Shown piece by piece: positions 8,576 to 16,594 of a stretch of DNA of 64,000 nucleotides. The notes under the pieces are model-generated. The model saw nothing but the letters and a program-made list of their open reading frames with translations. It did no database searches and had not been told where the DNA came from. The translations under genes and the position numbers were made by a program. The DNA is from an uncultured Prevotella sp. (GTDB lineage Bacteria > Bacteroidota > Bacteroidia > Bacteroidales > Bacteroidaceae). Position 1 is the first letter of the stretch; every line of letters starts with the position of its first letter. The stretch lies in contig CALEKA010000073.1 in NCBI GenBank assembly GCA_937898715.1, forward strand, positions 1-64,000, given 5' to 3'.

Positions 8576-8998
8576 TGAATGTCCGAAGCCGCCTTCGCCG
8601 CGCTCGGTGGTGTCGAGGGTACAGACTTCAGTCCACTCTGCCTGTTCGTAGCGAGCAATGACGAGTTGTGCTATGCGGTCGCCATCGGCGATGGTGAATG
8701 GCTCTGCGGAGAGATTGACGAGGATGATGCCGATCTCACCACGATAGTCGGCATCAATGGTGCCTGGCGTATTGAGCAGTGTGATGCCGTGCTTGAGGGC
8801 GAGGCCTGAGCGGGGGCGCACTTGTGCTTCATAGCCTTGCGGCAGGGCGATGCGTAGGCCCGTGGGGACGAGGCGTCGCTCCATGGGCTGCAGGGTGATG
8901 GGTGCGTCGAGGTTGGCGCGGAGGTCGAGTCCTGCGCTCTGCTGTGTGGCATATTGTGGTAGCGGATGGTGCGATTCGTTGATTATTTGGATCTTCAT
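8564..8998 (-). CDS. dut: dUTP diphosphatase
   Basis: The enzyme hydrolyses dUTP to dUMP and PPi, keeping uracil out of DNA and feeding dTMP synthesis. All five trimeric dUTPase motifs are present in 144 residues: SAGLDLRA (I), RPRSGLA (II), GTIDADYRGE with the catalytic Asp (III), GDRIAQLVI (IV) and RGEGGFGHSG (V). It is the first gene of a minus-strand run with the TPR, DUF4292 and EnvC-like genes. It is divergent from dgt, another dNTP-pool enzyme. Confidence 0.97.
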   Translation of the reverse strand: MKIQIINESHHPLPQYATQQSAGLDLRANLDAPITLQPMERRLVPTGLRIALPQGYEAQVRPRSGLALKHGITLLNTPGTIDADYRGEIGIILVNLSAEPFTIADGDRIAQLVIARYEQAEWTEVCTLDTTERGEGGFGHSGKQ

Positions 8999-9041
8999 TG
9001 TTTTTTCGGAGATTATGTTGCGTTGGCTCGCTTATGTAGGG

Positions 9042-9090
9042 TATATATTTATATATAAGGGTATATATATTTTATATATAGGGTATATAT
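9042..9090. repeat. GGGTATATAT repeats in the dut leader
   Basis: Three GGGTATATAT units spaced by TA-rich DNA, between the dut start and its -7 box. They are self-complementary and could fold in the mRNA leader. Confidence 0.6.
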
Positions 9091-9094
9091 TATG

Positions 9095-9102
9095 CAAAAG
9101 TA
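9095..9102 (-). promoter_or_regulatory. -7 promoter box for dut
   Basis: On the minus strand TACTTTTG matches TAnnTTTG. No well-spaced TTG is seen upstream. Confidence 0.45.
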
Positions 9103-9145
9103 CACAATTCGACACAATTATAGCCCTCGTTCGAGGCTTTTTGTG

Positions 9146-9153
9146 TAAGTTTG
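9146..9153 (+). promoter_or_regulatory. -7 promoter box for dgt
   Basis: TAAGTTTG matches TAnnTTTG, about 65 nt before the dgt start. A second, weaker possibility is TACTTTTA at 9210. Confidence 0.4.
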
Positions 9154-9217
9154 TCGTGGCTTTGAGGCTGTTTGCATAAAATGGCTCTACGCAGTGTAAT
9201 CTTTTATCCCTACTTTT

Positions 9218-10582
9218 ATGGCTTATATGAACTGGCAAACGCTAATTTCGTCAAAGCGTCTGGGCAAAGAAGATCGTCCGAAACCGCTGGAGGAACGGCG
9301 CACGGAATTTCAGCGCGACTACGACCGATTGATATTCTCTGCTGCTTTTCGAAGGATGCAGAATAAGACGCAGGTGTTTCCGCTCCCTGGGAGCGTGTTT
9401 GTGCACAATAGGCTGACGCACAGCCTTGAGGTGTCGAGCGTGGGTCGCTCGCTGGGGACGGACGTGAGCCGCGAGTTGACGGTGCGCCATCCTGAGCTTG
9501 CTGAGACTGAGCTGACTGGGATGGGAGCCATAGTGAGCGCGGCGTGTTTGGCGCATGATATGGGCAATCCGCCTTTTGGGCATTCGGGCGAACGGGCTAT
9601 TCGTACTTACTTTAGCGAGGGGCGCGGCCGGGAATTGCACAATCTTATTACGGATGATGGCCGTGCGCTATCGGAGGCGGAATGGATGGATATGACGCGA
9701 TTTGATGGTAATGCGAATACGTTTCGCTTGCTTACGCACCACTTCAATGGGCGGCGGCCTGGTGGATTTGTGATGACTTATGCCACGTTGGCTTCGATCG
9801 TGAAGTATCCTTACGGCTCGGATGGGGCGGTGAGAAAACCTAAGTTTGGATTTTTCGAAGCGGAGCGTGGTACGTACTTGCATATAGCCGATACGCTTGG
9901 TCTGAAGCGGCTTTCCGATTTTCCGGGAGGTGGGTTGCGCTATGCTCGTCACCCGTTGGTCTACTTGGTTGAGGCTGCTGATGATATCTGTTACGAGATA
10001 ATGGATATAGAGGATGCGCATAAGCTTCGTTTGCTCTCCGACGAGCAGACGATGGATCTCTTCTTGGATTTCTTTGATGTGGAGGAGCAGGAAGCGCTTC
10101 GCCGGCGGTATAGTTCTGATACGGATGTCGACGACCAGATAGTCTACTATCGTTCGTGTGTGATTAATGCTTTGGAGCGTGCTTGTGTGCGCATCTTTGT
10201 GGATCATGAGGAGGATATACTGAATGGCGCGTTTGAGGGTTCGCTCATTGAGCATTTGCCCTATCGATTGCGTCAGGCTTATCATCACTGCGAGGAGGTG
10301 GCTGCTACGCGCATTTATCTCTGCCGTGAGGTGACGGATGTGGACCTTGCTGGTTACCACATTATCTATACGCTCTTGGAGCTTATCACCGACGCTGTGA
10401 TGGCTCCTGAGAAGGCTTACTCTCAGCTGTTGCTTCAGCAGGTGCCTTCGCAGTATGAGGTACGGGCGGAGCGTGAGGGGGATAGGCTGATGGCTGTGCT
10501 CGACTATTTGTCGGGGATGACGGATGTCTATGCGCTTGATCTTTATCGTAAGATTAATGGGCACTCGCTGCCGAGTGTATGA
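9218..10582 (+). CDS. dgt: dGTP triphosphohydrolase (HD superfamily)
   Basis: The enzyme splits dGTP, or other dNTPs, into deoxynucleoside and triphosphate. In 454 residues the HD-domain ligands are clear: an early His in VHNRLTHSLEVSSVGRSLG, the HD pair in HDMGNPPFGHSGER, and a distal Asp in LVEAADDICYEIMDIEDAHK. MAYMNWQTLISSKRLG allows a start at residue 1 or 4, and I keep the first. It is divergent from dut, so two nucleotide-pool enzymes share one intergenic region. A bidirectional hairpin terminator lies past its 3' end. Confidence 0.93.
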   Translation: MAYMNWQTLISSKRLGKEDRPKPLEERRTEFQRDYDRLIFSAAFRRMQNKTQVFPLPGSVFVHNRLTHSLEVSSVGRSLGTDVSRELTVRHPELAETELTGMGAIVSAACLAHDMGNPPFGHSGERAIRTYFSEGRGRELHNLITDDGRALSEAEWMDMTRFDGNANTFRLLTHHFNGRRPGGFVMTYATLASIVKYPYGSDGAVRKPKFGFFEAERGTYLHIADTLGLKRLSDFPGGGLRYARHPLVYLVEAADDICYEIMDIEDAHKLRLLSDEQTMDLFLDFFDVEEQEALRRRYSSDTDVDDQIVYYRSCVINALERACVRIFVDHEEDILNGAFEGSLIEHLPYRLRQAYHHCEEVAATRIYLCREVTDVDLAGYHIIYTLLELITDAVMAPEKAYSQLLLQQVPSQYEVRAEREGDRLMAVLDYLSGMTDVYALDLYRKINGHSLPSV

Positions 10583-10584
10583 TT

Positions 10585-10720
10585 AATAAAAGTAATAAGT
10601 AAAAAGTAATAAGTAATACATTCTTGCTCACTTCAAGTAATAAGTAATACATTCTTGCGAACTTCAAGTAATAAGTAAAAAGTAATAAGTAATACATTCT
10701 TGCGAACTTCAGGTAAGATA
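10585..10720. repeat. AGTAATAAGTAATACATTCTTGC tandem repeat
   Basis: Three long units containing AAGTAATAAGTAATACATTC and TTGC(G/T)AACTTCA stand between dgt and the terminator. It is related to the AGTATTAAGTAT arrays elsewhere. Confidence 0.8.
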
Positions 10721-10740
10721 ACACTCTGAAAGAGAAAAAA

Positions 10741-10777
10741 AGGTGCATCGCTCGGGGAATGAGCGGTGCACCTTTTT
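10741..10777. terminator. Bidirectional terminator between dgt and susD-like gene
   Basis: AGGTGCATCGCTC pairs with GAGCGGTGCACCT across a 7-nt loop, with an A-run on the left and a T-run on the right. It can serve both convergent genes. Confidence 0.9.
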
Positions 10778-10795
10778 AGGATTATGTGGGGAGGG

Positions 10796-12514
10796 TTAAT
10801 GTGTGCGATCTACGTTGGAGAGGTTGGGGTTCTTCTCTACTTCTACTACGGGGTAGGGGAGGTAGATGCTCTCGGCGCCTTGCCATGTAGACTTCACCAC
10901 GGATACGCTTTCTTTGGCCTTGTATACGCGGCCGTCGGCGGGATCGACGATGTCTTGATCGGCGTTGGCTACGCGGAAGTCGAAGTTCTTCTTGAGCTCG
11001 TTCATACGGAACTCATCAGAGCGACGTGTTACCATGGCTACCCAGTAGCCGGCTACTTCCCATCCGTGCTCGATATAGCAAGCTTCGGCGAGTTGTTCGG
11101 CTGTCATGGCTGAGATGGCTACGACGGTTCCGTCGGAGAGTTTCACGTTTTCGGGATCGTCGCAAGCGCGCTGACGCACCTGGCGGAGGCATTCCTTAGC
11201 CAGTGTGAGGTCGGCAGCACCGCTGCGGGCAGCACTCTCGGCGTACCAGAGGAGGAGCTCAGAGTAGCGAATCACGCGGTGGCGGTGTTCGTTGACCATA
11301 CCTGTCCAGTTGGGCTTTGTGTAGTCGTAGGGAGCGTTGATTGCGTTGCCGTCTTCATCGCAGTTGACGGTGAAGTTGCAGAACATGGGGTGGTATTCGG
11401 TTACCACTTTGCTACCATCGGCATTGAGTGCCCACCAGTCTACGGTATTTTTGATTCTGATCTTGCTCTTGTCGTTCTCGTCTTTGTAAGTCTCTTGGTA
11501 GGTGATCTTCTCGGCATAGGTGGCTTTCTTGCGAGCACCTTCTGGGAATCGATTCCAGAAGGCTATTTCTCCCCAAGCGTCGCCCCATCCGCCGTCGCCA
11601 AGTGATTCGAAGCGGTCGCATGATGTGAATTCGGAGTCGTGTGCCCAGTCGCCCTTTTTGGTGAAGTCGATACCGAGGATGGTCTCTTTGTTGTAGTTGT
11701 GTCCCATGGAGTAGACGTGGCTCCATGTGGGGTCGAGGTAGAATCCATACTCAGAGTTGTGGTCGATCACGTCTTTGGCTGTTTCAGCAGCTTTAGCATA
11801 GTACTCTGTCTTGTTGAGCGGGTAGCCTGCCATTGACATGTATACGGCTGTCAGTGTGGACTGTGCTGCCTGCTTCGTCACGTAGGAGTCGATGCCATCG
11901 TGGTGCTTAGGAGCTGTGGTGTAGCTTGTGGGCAGGTCGGCGATAGCTGCGGTGAGGTCGGTTACGATGTAGTTGTACACCTGCTCGATGGTTGAGGGTG
12001 CCGTCTGTGCGCTGCTAAGTTTGTTGTCTTCGATGATGGGGAGCGGTCCGTAGAGTCGTACGAGGTAGTAGTAAGCAAATGCGCGCCAGAAGTGAGCTTG
12101 CGCACGTGCTTCCTTTGCATCGGCGACGTAGGTGGCGCTTTCTTCTACTTGAACGTTGTTGAGGATATTGTTGGCAGCCTCAATGATTTTGTAGTTCTTT
12201 TCCCATGCTTCTCGCACACCTTTATTGTTGTTGGAAGCAGAGAATCCATCGATTTCAGCACAAGCCTGCTTGTTCGATCCGGGGTTGGCGGTGATATCGT
12301 CGCCCTGCCACTGTGGGTAGAGCATGTTGGTATAGATCTGCGATACGTTGACCTGCGTATAGAGTGCATAGACGGCCGTGTTGATGGCGTCGGCAGAGTT
12401 GTAGTAGGTCTTCGGGTCGAGTTGTCCCTTAGGGTCTTCTGTAAGGAAGTCGCTGCACGAAGCGGAGAGCAGTCCTGCCGCAAGCATGCAACCTAAAAAT
12501 ATATTTGATTTCAT
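10796..12514 (-). CDS. SusD/RagB-family glycan-binding lipoprotein
   Basis: This 572-residue surface lipoprotein has lipobox LSASC (Cys20) and the typical start CSDFLTEDPKGQL. TPR-like helices follow (about residues 40-330), with HFWRAFAYYYLVRLYGPLP as a hallmark of the family, and the C-terminal RagB/SusD half contains HRHRVIRYSELLLWYAESAA. It caps the SusC-type transporter encoded just upstream (21-nt gap) and presents oligosaccharide or peptide ligands to it. No glycosidase, sulfatase or regulator gene adjoins the pair, so the substrate cannot be told from context. Confidence 0.95.
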   Translation of the reverse strand: MKSNIFLGCMLAAGLLSASCSDFLTEDPKGQLDPKTYYNSADAINTAVYALYTQVNVSQIYTNMLYPQWQGDDITANPGSNKQACAEIDGFSASNNNKGVREAWEKNYKIIEAANNILNNVQVEESATYVADAKEARAQAHFWRAFAYYYLVRLYGPLPIIEDNKLSSAQTAPSTIEQVYNYIVTDLTAAIADLPTSYTTAPKHHDGIDSYVTKQAAQSTLTAVYMSMAGYPLNKTEYYAKAAETAKDVIDHNSEYGFYLDPTWSHVYSMGHNYNKETILGIDFTKKGDWAHDSEFTSCDRFESLGDGGWGDAWGEIAFWNRFPEGARKKATYAEKITYQETYKDENDKSKIRIKNTVDWWALNADGSKVVTEYHPMFCNFTVNCDEDGNAINAPYDYTKPNWTGMVNEHRHRVIRYSELLLWYAESAARSGAADLTLAKECLRQVRQRACDDPENVKLSDGTVVAISAMTAEQLAEACYIEHGWEVAGYWVAMVTRRSDEFRMNELKKNFDFRVANADQDIVDPADGRVYKAKESVSVVKSTWQGAESIYLPYPVVEVEKNPNLSNVDRTH

Positions 12515-12535
12515 GATAGTGTTGCTCTTTGTGGG

Positions 12536-15500
12536 TTAGAATGTAGCTCTTACGCCGATGGTGAATGTGCGGGGGTTGGGATAGGTACCCATATCGATAC
12601 CGCTGTTGATATCGCCGTCGGAAGCGTGGAATGAGTTGCCTGCGGGGTCGATGCCCTTGTAGCCAGTGATGGTGAAGAGGTTCTGGCCAGAGAGGCTGAA
12701 TCGGAGGTCGGCGAAGTGAGTCTTGCTCTTGGGCAGTGTGTAGGCTACGCTGATGTTTTCGAGGCGCACGTAGGTGGCGCTTTCGATCCACTTGTCGCTA
12801 TTGCCGTAGGTCTTAGAGCCAGCGTCGAGGTCGGGCATGGTCTTACCCACGTTGTTGAAGTAGTCTTTATCGGTGACAAACTTCGAAGCGCCGGGAGTAG
12901 CGTTCATGGTGTAGCGCACGAGGTTGAGTCGCTTTCCGCCGAATGCAGAGTTGAAGAAGAAGCTGAAGTCCCAGTTCTTATAAGAGAGGGTGTTGTTCCA
13001 TCCGAGTGTGAACTTGGGGCTTGCCTTTCCGAGAATTTGTCGGTCATCGCCCGAGGGAGTGGCTGTCTTGTTGCCATTCTTGTCGTAGTACATGTCGACG
13101 TACTTTCCGTCGGCATTCTTCTCTACGCCTGCCCACTTGTAGCCATAGAATGTACCGATGGCTTCGCCTTCCTTGATGATGGTACACTCGTCGACAGATC
13201 CTTGTGCGGGTTTAGAGCCGTAGAAGGTATCGTTGAGCTTGGTCACCTTGTTGGTATTGTGCGATCCGCTGAGCGTAGAGGTCCAAGAGAAGTCGCGCGT
13301 CTGGAAGATGCGTCCGGTCACGGCGATATCGAATCCCTTGTTTTCCACTTCGCCTGCGTTGACCCAGTAGCTCACACCGCCAATGGCGTCGGCCGATGTC
13401 TGCTTCAGGAGGGCGTCGGTGGTCTTCTTATAATAATAGTCGAAGCTGAGGGAGAGACGATTTTCGAAGAGTCCGAGGTCGAGTCCGAAGTCGAACTGAT
13501 GCACCTTTTCCCAAGTCAGGTCGGGGGTAGCTACGGCGTGAGGCCAGTAGCCGGTGTAGGTATTGTCTGTACCGAAGTCGAAGCTGGTGGCTGAGAGGAG
13601 CGACATGGTCTCATAGGGGGTGATGTCTTGGTTACCGATGATACCATAGCTGGCGCGCACCTTGAGGTTGCTGATAGCTTTGACGTTCTTCATGAAGTCT
13701 TCCTGCGTCACGGTCCATGCGGCAGCGATAGAGGGGAAGTAGCCCCACTTCTTGTTTTGGAAGCGGCTTGAACCATCGGCACGGAACGTACCGGTGAGCA
13801 TGTACTTGTCCTTATAGTTGTACATCACGCGTGCCACGCCAGAGAGCAATGCCCACTTGCTGTAGGAGTTGCTTACCGTCTTGGTAGCGGCATCGTTGAT
13901 ATTCCAGAAGCCTACGCTTTCGCTGGTGAGGTTCTGTCCTGCCAGGTACATGTAGCGGCGCTCGTAGCTTGTAGCTTCCCATACGGCGGTTGCGGTGAGT
14001 CCGTGACCATTCCAATTGTGCTGATACGTCAGGTTGTTGGTGGTCTGGAGGAGCATCTGGTAGGTGTCGGAGTTGGAAGCCGAGTTGTTGCCCTGCGGGT
14101 TGACCTTAGCGGTCACGAAGCTGTAGCTCTTAGAGTCCTTATAGTCGATACCATTGGTGGTGGTGAAGGTAAGTCCATCGATGATGTTGAACTTGAGGTC
14201 GAGGTGACCATTCACCACGTCGCGCATGTGTTCGTTTTGATTTTCTTTCAGCGCACCATAGGGGTTGGCTTGTGAAACCACGTTGTAGGGGTCGCGGTTG
14301 TACTTGCCGTTGCTTTGCATCATCTCCATGGTGGGCGAGAAGTTGAGTCCGTTCCAGATGGGGTTGTCTTGGTTTTGACGGAAACCGCCGCCGCCCTTGC
14401 CTTGTCCGCGCGACATATTGATGTCGGCAGTGAGGTCGAGCCACTTGAATATCTTGGAGTGAACGTTGGTCTTGACGGCATAGCGCTTAAACTCCGTGTT
14501 GGTGATCACACCCTTGAAGTCCATATAGTTGCCCGAGATGTAGAACTGCGTATCTTCGTTGCCCTTCGACACGGCGAGCTTATAGTTTTGAATCACGCCT
14601 GTGCGTAGGAGCTTGTCCATCCAGTCGATGCCAGGGTTGGATCCGTTGATGTACTGCTGCATGTCTTCGGCTGTAGCGAGTCCGTTGCCGACGAGGGCTT
14701 GGGCATACTCTGCGGTGCCCATCTTCTCGGGGATGTGGTAGGCATTGCTAATGCCGACAGAGGCGTCGAATACTACTGAGGTCTGTCCGGCTTTTCCTTG
14801 CTTGGTCTGTACGAGCACTACGCCGTTGGCACCACGCGAACCGTAGATGGCTGTAGACGATGCGTCTTTGAGCACCTGCAGGCTCTGGATGTCTTCGGGG
14901 TTGATGCCTTCAAGTCCGCTCTCGCGCACGATGCCGTCGACCACGTAGAGCGGTTCGTTGCTCTTGCTGATAGAGCTTGAACCACGGATACGGATCTTGA
15001 TATCACCGCCCGGATTGCCGTCGCTCATCACCTGCACACCAGCCACGCGGCCCTGCAGAGCGTCGGTCACTTGGGTGATGGGCTGGTCTTTAAACTGCTT
15101 GTTGTCCATCACCGATACGGCGCCTGCGAGGTCGGCCTTGCGCACGGTGCCGTAGCCGATCACTACGGCTTCATTAAGAGTGTTGTCGATTGCCTCGAGC
15201 TCCACGTTGAGTGAGCTTCCGGCTACGCGCTTCTCTTCGCGTTTGTAACCTATATAAGAGAAGATGAGGGTTTGGCCTGGTGAAGCCTTGATGGTATAAC
15301 GGCCGTTGGTGTCGGTCACGGCACGAGTCTTGGTGCCCTTCACCACTACGCTCACGCCCACGAGGGCTTCACCCGTATTGTCGGTGATGCGTCCGCTGAC
15401 GGAGCCTTTGGTTTGATTTATAGAGGTAGGTTCACTGTTTCCTGTGGGCTGTGCAGCATAGGCTGCGTTGCCTCCGGCTGCTGCCAGGAGCAGACCCAAG

Positions 15501-15574
15501 GATAGCGGTAAGACGCTTTTCATGCGCTTAAACCACATCGGAGCATCTTGTCCGATTGTCATGTTGGTCTTCAT
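12536..15574 (-). CDS. SusC/RagA-family TonB-dependent transporter
   Basis: This 1012-residue outer-membrane transporter has a signal peptide after a long n-region (cleavage near AYAA-QP, about residue 41), a CarboxypepD_reg-like domain (about 57-135, starting SVSGRITDNTGEALVGVSVV), a TonB-box-like NEAVVIGYGT, a plug (about 145-260) with the SusC signature NPEDIQSLQVLKDASSTAIY, and a 22-strand-type barrel to the end (VRATF). It imports large ligands with energy from TonB, in a complex with the SusD-type protein downstream. A consensus promoter precedes it; no anti-sigma or hybrid regulator is nearby. Confidence 0.96.
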   Translation of the reverse strand: MKTNMTIGQDAPMWFKRMKSVLPLSLGLLLAAAGGNAAYAAQPTGNSEPTSINQTKGSVSGRITDNTGEALVGVSVVVKGTKTRAVTDTNGRYTIKASPGQTLIFSYIGYKREEKRVAGSSLNVELEAIDNTLNEAVVIGYGTVRKADLAGAVSVMDNKQFKDQPITQVTDALQGRVAGVQVMSDGNPGGDIKIRIRGSSSISKSNEPLYVVDGIVRESGLEGINPEDIQSLQVLKDASSTAIYGSRGANGVVLVQTKQGKAGQTSVVFDASVGISNAYHIPEKMGTAEYAQALVGNGLATAEDMQQYINGSNPGIDWMDKLLRTGVIQNYKLAVSKGNEDTQFYISGNYMDFKGVITNTEFKRYAVKTNVHSKIFKWLDLTADINMSRGQGKGGGGFRQNQDNPIWNGLNFSPTMEMMQSNGKYNRDPYNVVSQANPYGALKENQNEHMRDVVNGHLDLKFNIIDGLTFTTTNGIDYKDSKSYSFVTAKVNPQGNNSASNSDTYQMLLQTTNNLTYQHNWNGHGLTATAVWEATSYERRYMYLAGQNLTSESVGFWNINDAATKTVSNSYSKWALLSGVARVMYNYKDKYMLTGTFRADGSSRFQNKKWGYFPSIAAAWTVTQEDFMKNVKAISNLKVRASYGIIGNQDITPYETMSLLSATSFDFGTDNTYTGYWPHAVATPDLTWEKVHQFDFGLDLGLFENRLSLSFDYYYKKTTDALLKQTSADAIGGVSYWVNAGEVENKGFDIAVTGRIFQTRDFSWTSTLSGSHNTNKVTKLNDTFYGSKPAQGSVDECTIIKEGEAIGTFYGYKWAGVEKNADGKYVDMYYDKNGNKTATPSGDDRQILGKASPKFTLGWNNTLSYKNWDFSFFFNSAFGGKRLNLVRYTMNATPGASKFVTDKDYFNNVGKTMPDLDAGSKTYGNSDKWIESATYVRLENISVAYTLPKSKTHFADLRFSLSGQNLFTITGYKGIDPAGNSFHASDGDINSGIDMGTYPNPRTFTIGVRATF

Positions 15575-15629
15575 ACGCTTAAGTGTGAATATTAGACTTG
15601 ATGTTAGTAAAATACGGTTTTAAACGCCG

Positions 15630-15660
15630 CAAATTTAAGGTTGACTTTTCAAATATGCAA
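15630..15660 (-). promoter_or_regulatory. Promoter of the susCD-like operon
   Basis: On the minus strand TTG (15658-15660) and TAAATTTG (15630-15637) are separated by 20 nt, a close match to the Bacteroidetes vegetative promoter. The start codon is about 55 nt downstream. Confidence 0.75.
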
Positions 15661-15940
15661 GTAATATGAGAATAAATTTTAATTATTTTGGAAGTATATG
15701 TTGTAGAACATAAAAATAATATATACTGCAGCGAAGGGAGGAGGGGGGGTATGTGAGGTGCTTCTTTCGCGCGCGCACGTCAAGCTTTTTTGTATTGGTT
15801 TATCTTGCATTCTTGCACTGATCCTTGCATGTTATATGATAATCAGCGAGTTTTGGAGTGTAGGTGGCATTGGTTTGCTTGCACTTTGCTTGCATTCGTT
15901 CTTGCTCTTGGGACTTTTTTGGAAGGGGCTTGCGGTCGAA

Positions 15941-16040
15941 ACGCTTCGGGGGGATAATTTTTACGCTTCCATAGGATAATTTTTACGCTTCGGGGGGATA
16001 ATTTTCACGCTTCGGGGGGATAATTTTATGTGCTTCGGAG
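15941..16040. repeat. 22-bp tandem repeat ACGCTTCGGGGGGATAATTT
   Basis: Units start at 15941, 15963, 15985 and 16007 with an exact 22-bp period, followed by a partial TGCTTCGGAGGG unit. The second unit carries a GGGG to CATA change. Function unknown. Confidence 0.9.
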
Positions 16041-16200
16041 GGGGGGAGAAGTGTGGGAGGAGTGAGGGCATGGGAGGCTTGCTTGCACTGCGTAATGCAT
16101 TGATACTTAATAGGTCTGCTGATGACGAGTGACGGCAACGGGAATCTTTGCGGTCGAAATCGACGGAATGCGCGCGCGTACGTGTGTGAGGGGGATGTTT

Positions 16201-16217
16201 GTGTACAGATTGTACAC
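16201..16217. promoter_or_regulatory. GTGTACA-GAT-TGTACAC palindrome
   Basis: A perfect 7-3-7 inverted repeat followed by seven T residues. It could be an operator or a minimal terminator. No gene is close enough to decide. Confidence 0.35.
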
Positions 16218-16372
16218 TTTTTTTGGTGGAGTGGAGGATATGTGTTTACTTTGCAGTGGAAAAGGTGTGGGGGGGCTTGGTGTGAGGGAACTCAGTAAGC
16301 GATCAGCTCATAGGGAGTGGGGGCGAAGCATCTCCGCATTAAAAAGTGAGTAAGAAGTCTACTCAGAGCCTA

Positions 16373-16490
16373 CTGGGGGCGACGCGTCCCCGCGTCGGCA
16401 GGGTCTGCGGGCAAGAGGACTAATTGATTTTGGCTTATGACTTAGCTAAAGATTAGTGGTGATGCCGACGCGGGGACGCGTCGCCCCCAG
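16373..16490. repeat. Opposed pair of REP-like hairpins (copies 7-8)
   Basis: A forward copy at 16373-16399 (CTGGGGGCGACGCGTCCCCG) and a reverse copy at 16461-16490 (GCCGACGCGGGGACGCGTCG) flank about 60 bp, a BIME-like layout just before the transporter promoter. Confidence 0.85.
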
Positions 16491-16526
16491 TATTGGCTGA
16501 AATGCAAAAAGTCTTCGCCTTTTATT

Positions 16527-16556
16527 TTGTATTTCTCTCGCCTTGCACTACCTTTG
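16527..16556 (+). promoter_or_regulatory. Promoter of the AspT/YidE-type transporter
   Basis: TTG at 16527-16529 and TACCTTTG at 16549-16556 with a 19-nt spacer. The transporter ATG follows 38 nt later. Confidence 0.75.
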
Positions 16557-16594
16557 TCCCACGAAATCAACCTAAACAACATATCACCACCAAC

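Larger units (their letters stand above)
15661..16526. other. Long intergenic region with repeats
   Basis: No convincing gene is seen; short frames at 15758-15979 and 16129-16353 have no family or start signal. The region contains a 22-bp tandem array (15941-16040), a GTGTACA palindrome (16201-16217) and an opposed pair of REP-like hairpins (16373-16490). G runs are common on the plus strand. Confidence 0.6.

Noticed and set aside
10796..15574. The SusC/SusD pair considered a full polysaccharide-utilisation locus
   Set aside because: No glycosidase, sulfatase or sensor adjoins it; the GH31 enzyme is over 20 kb away.
15758..15979. A 73-residue hydrophobic frame starting GTG
   Set aside because: No promoter or family, the start is weak, and the end runs into the 22-bp tandem repeat.
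16129..16353. A 74-residue frame in the susC/transporter gap
   Set aside because: No recognised motif; composition fits random GC-rich DNA.
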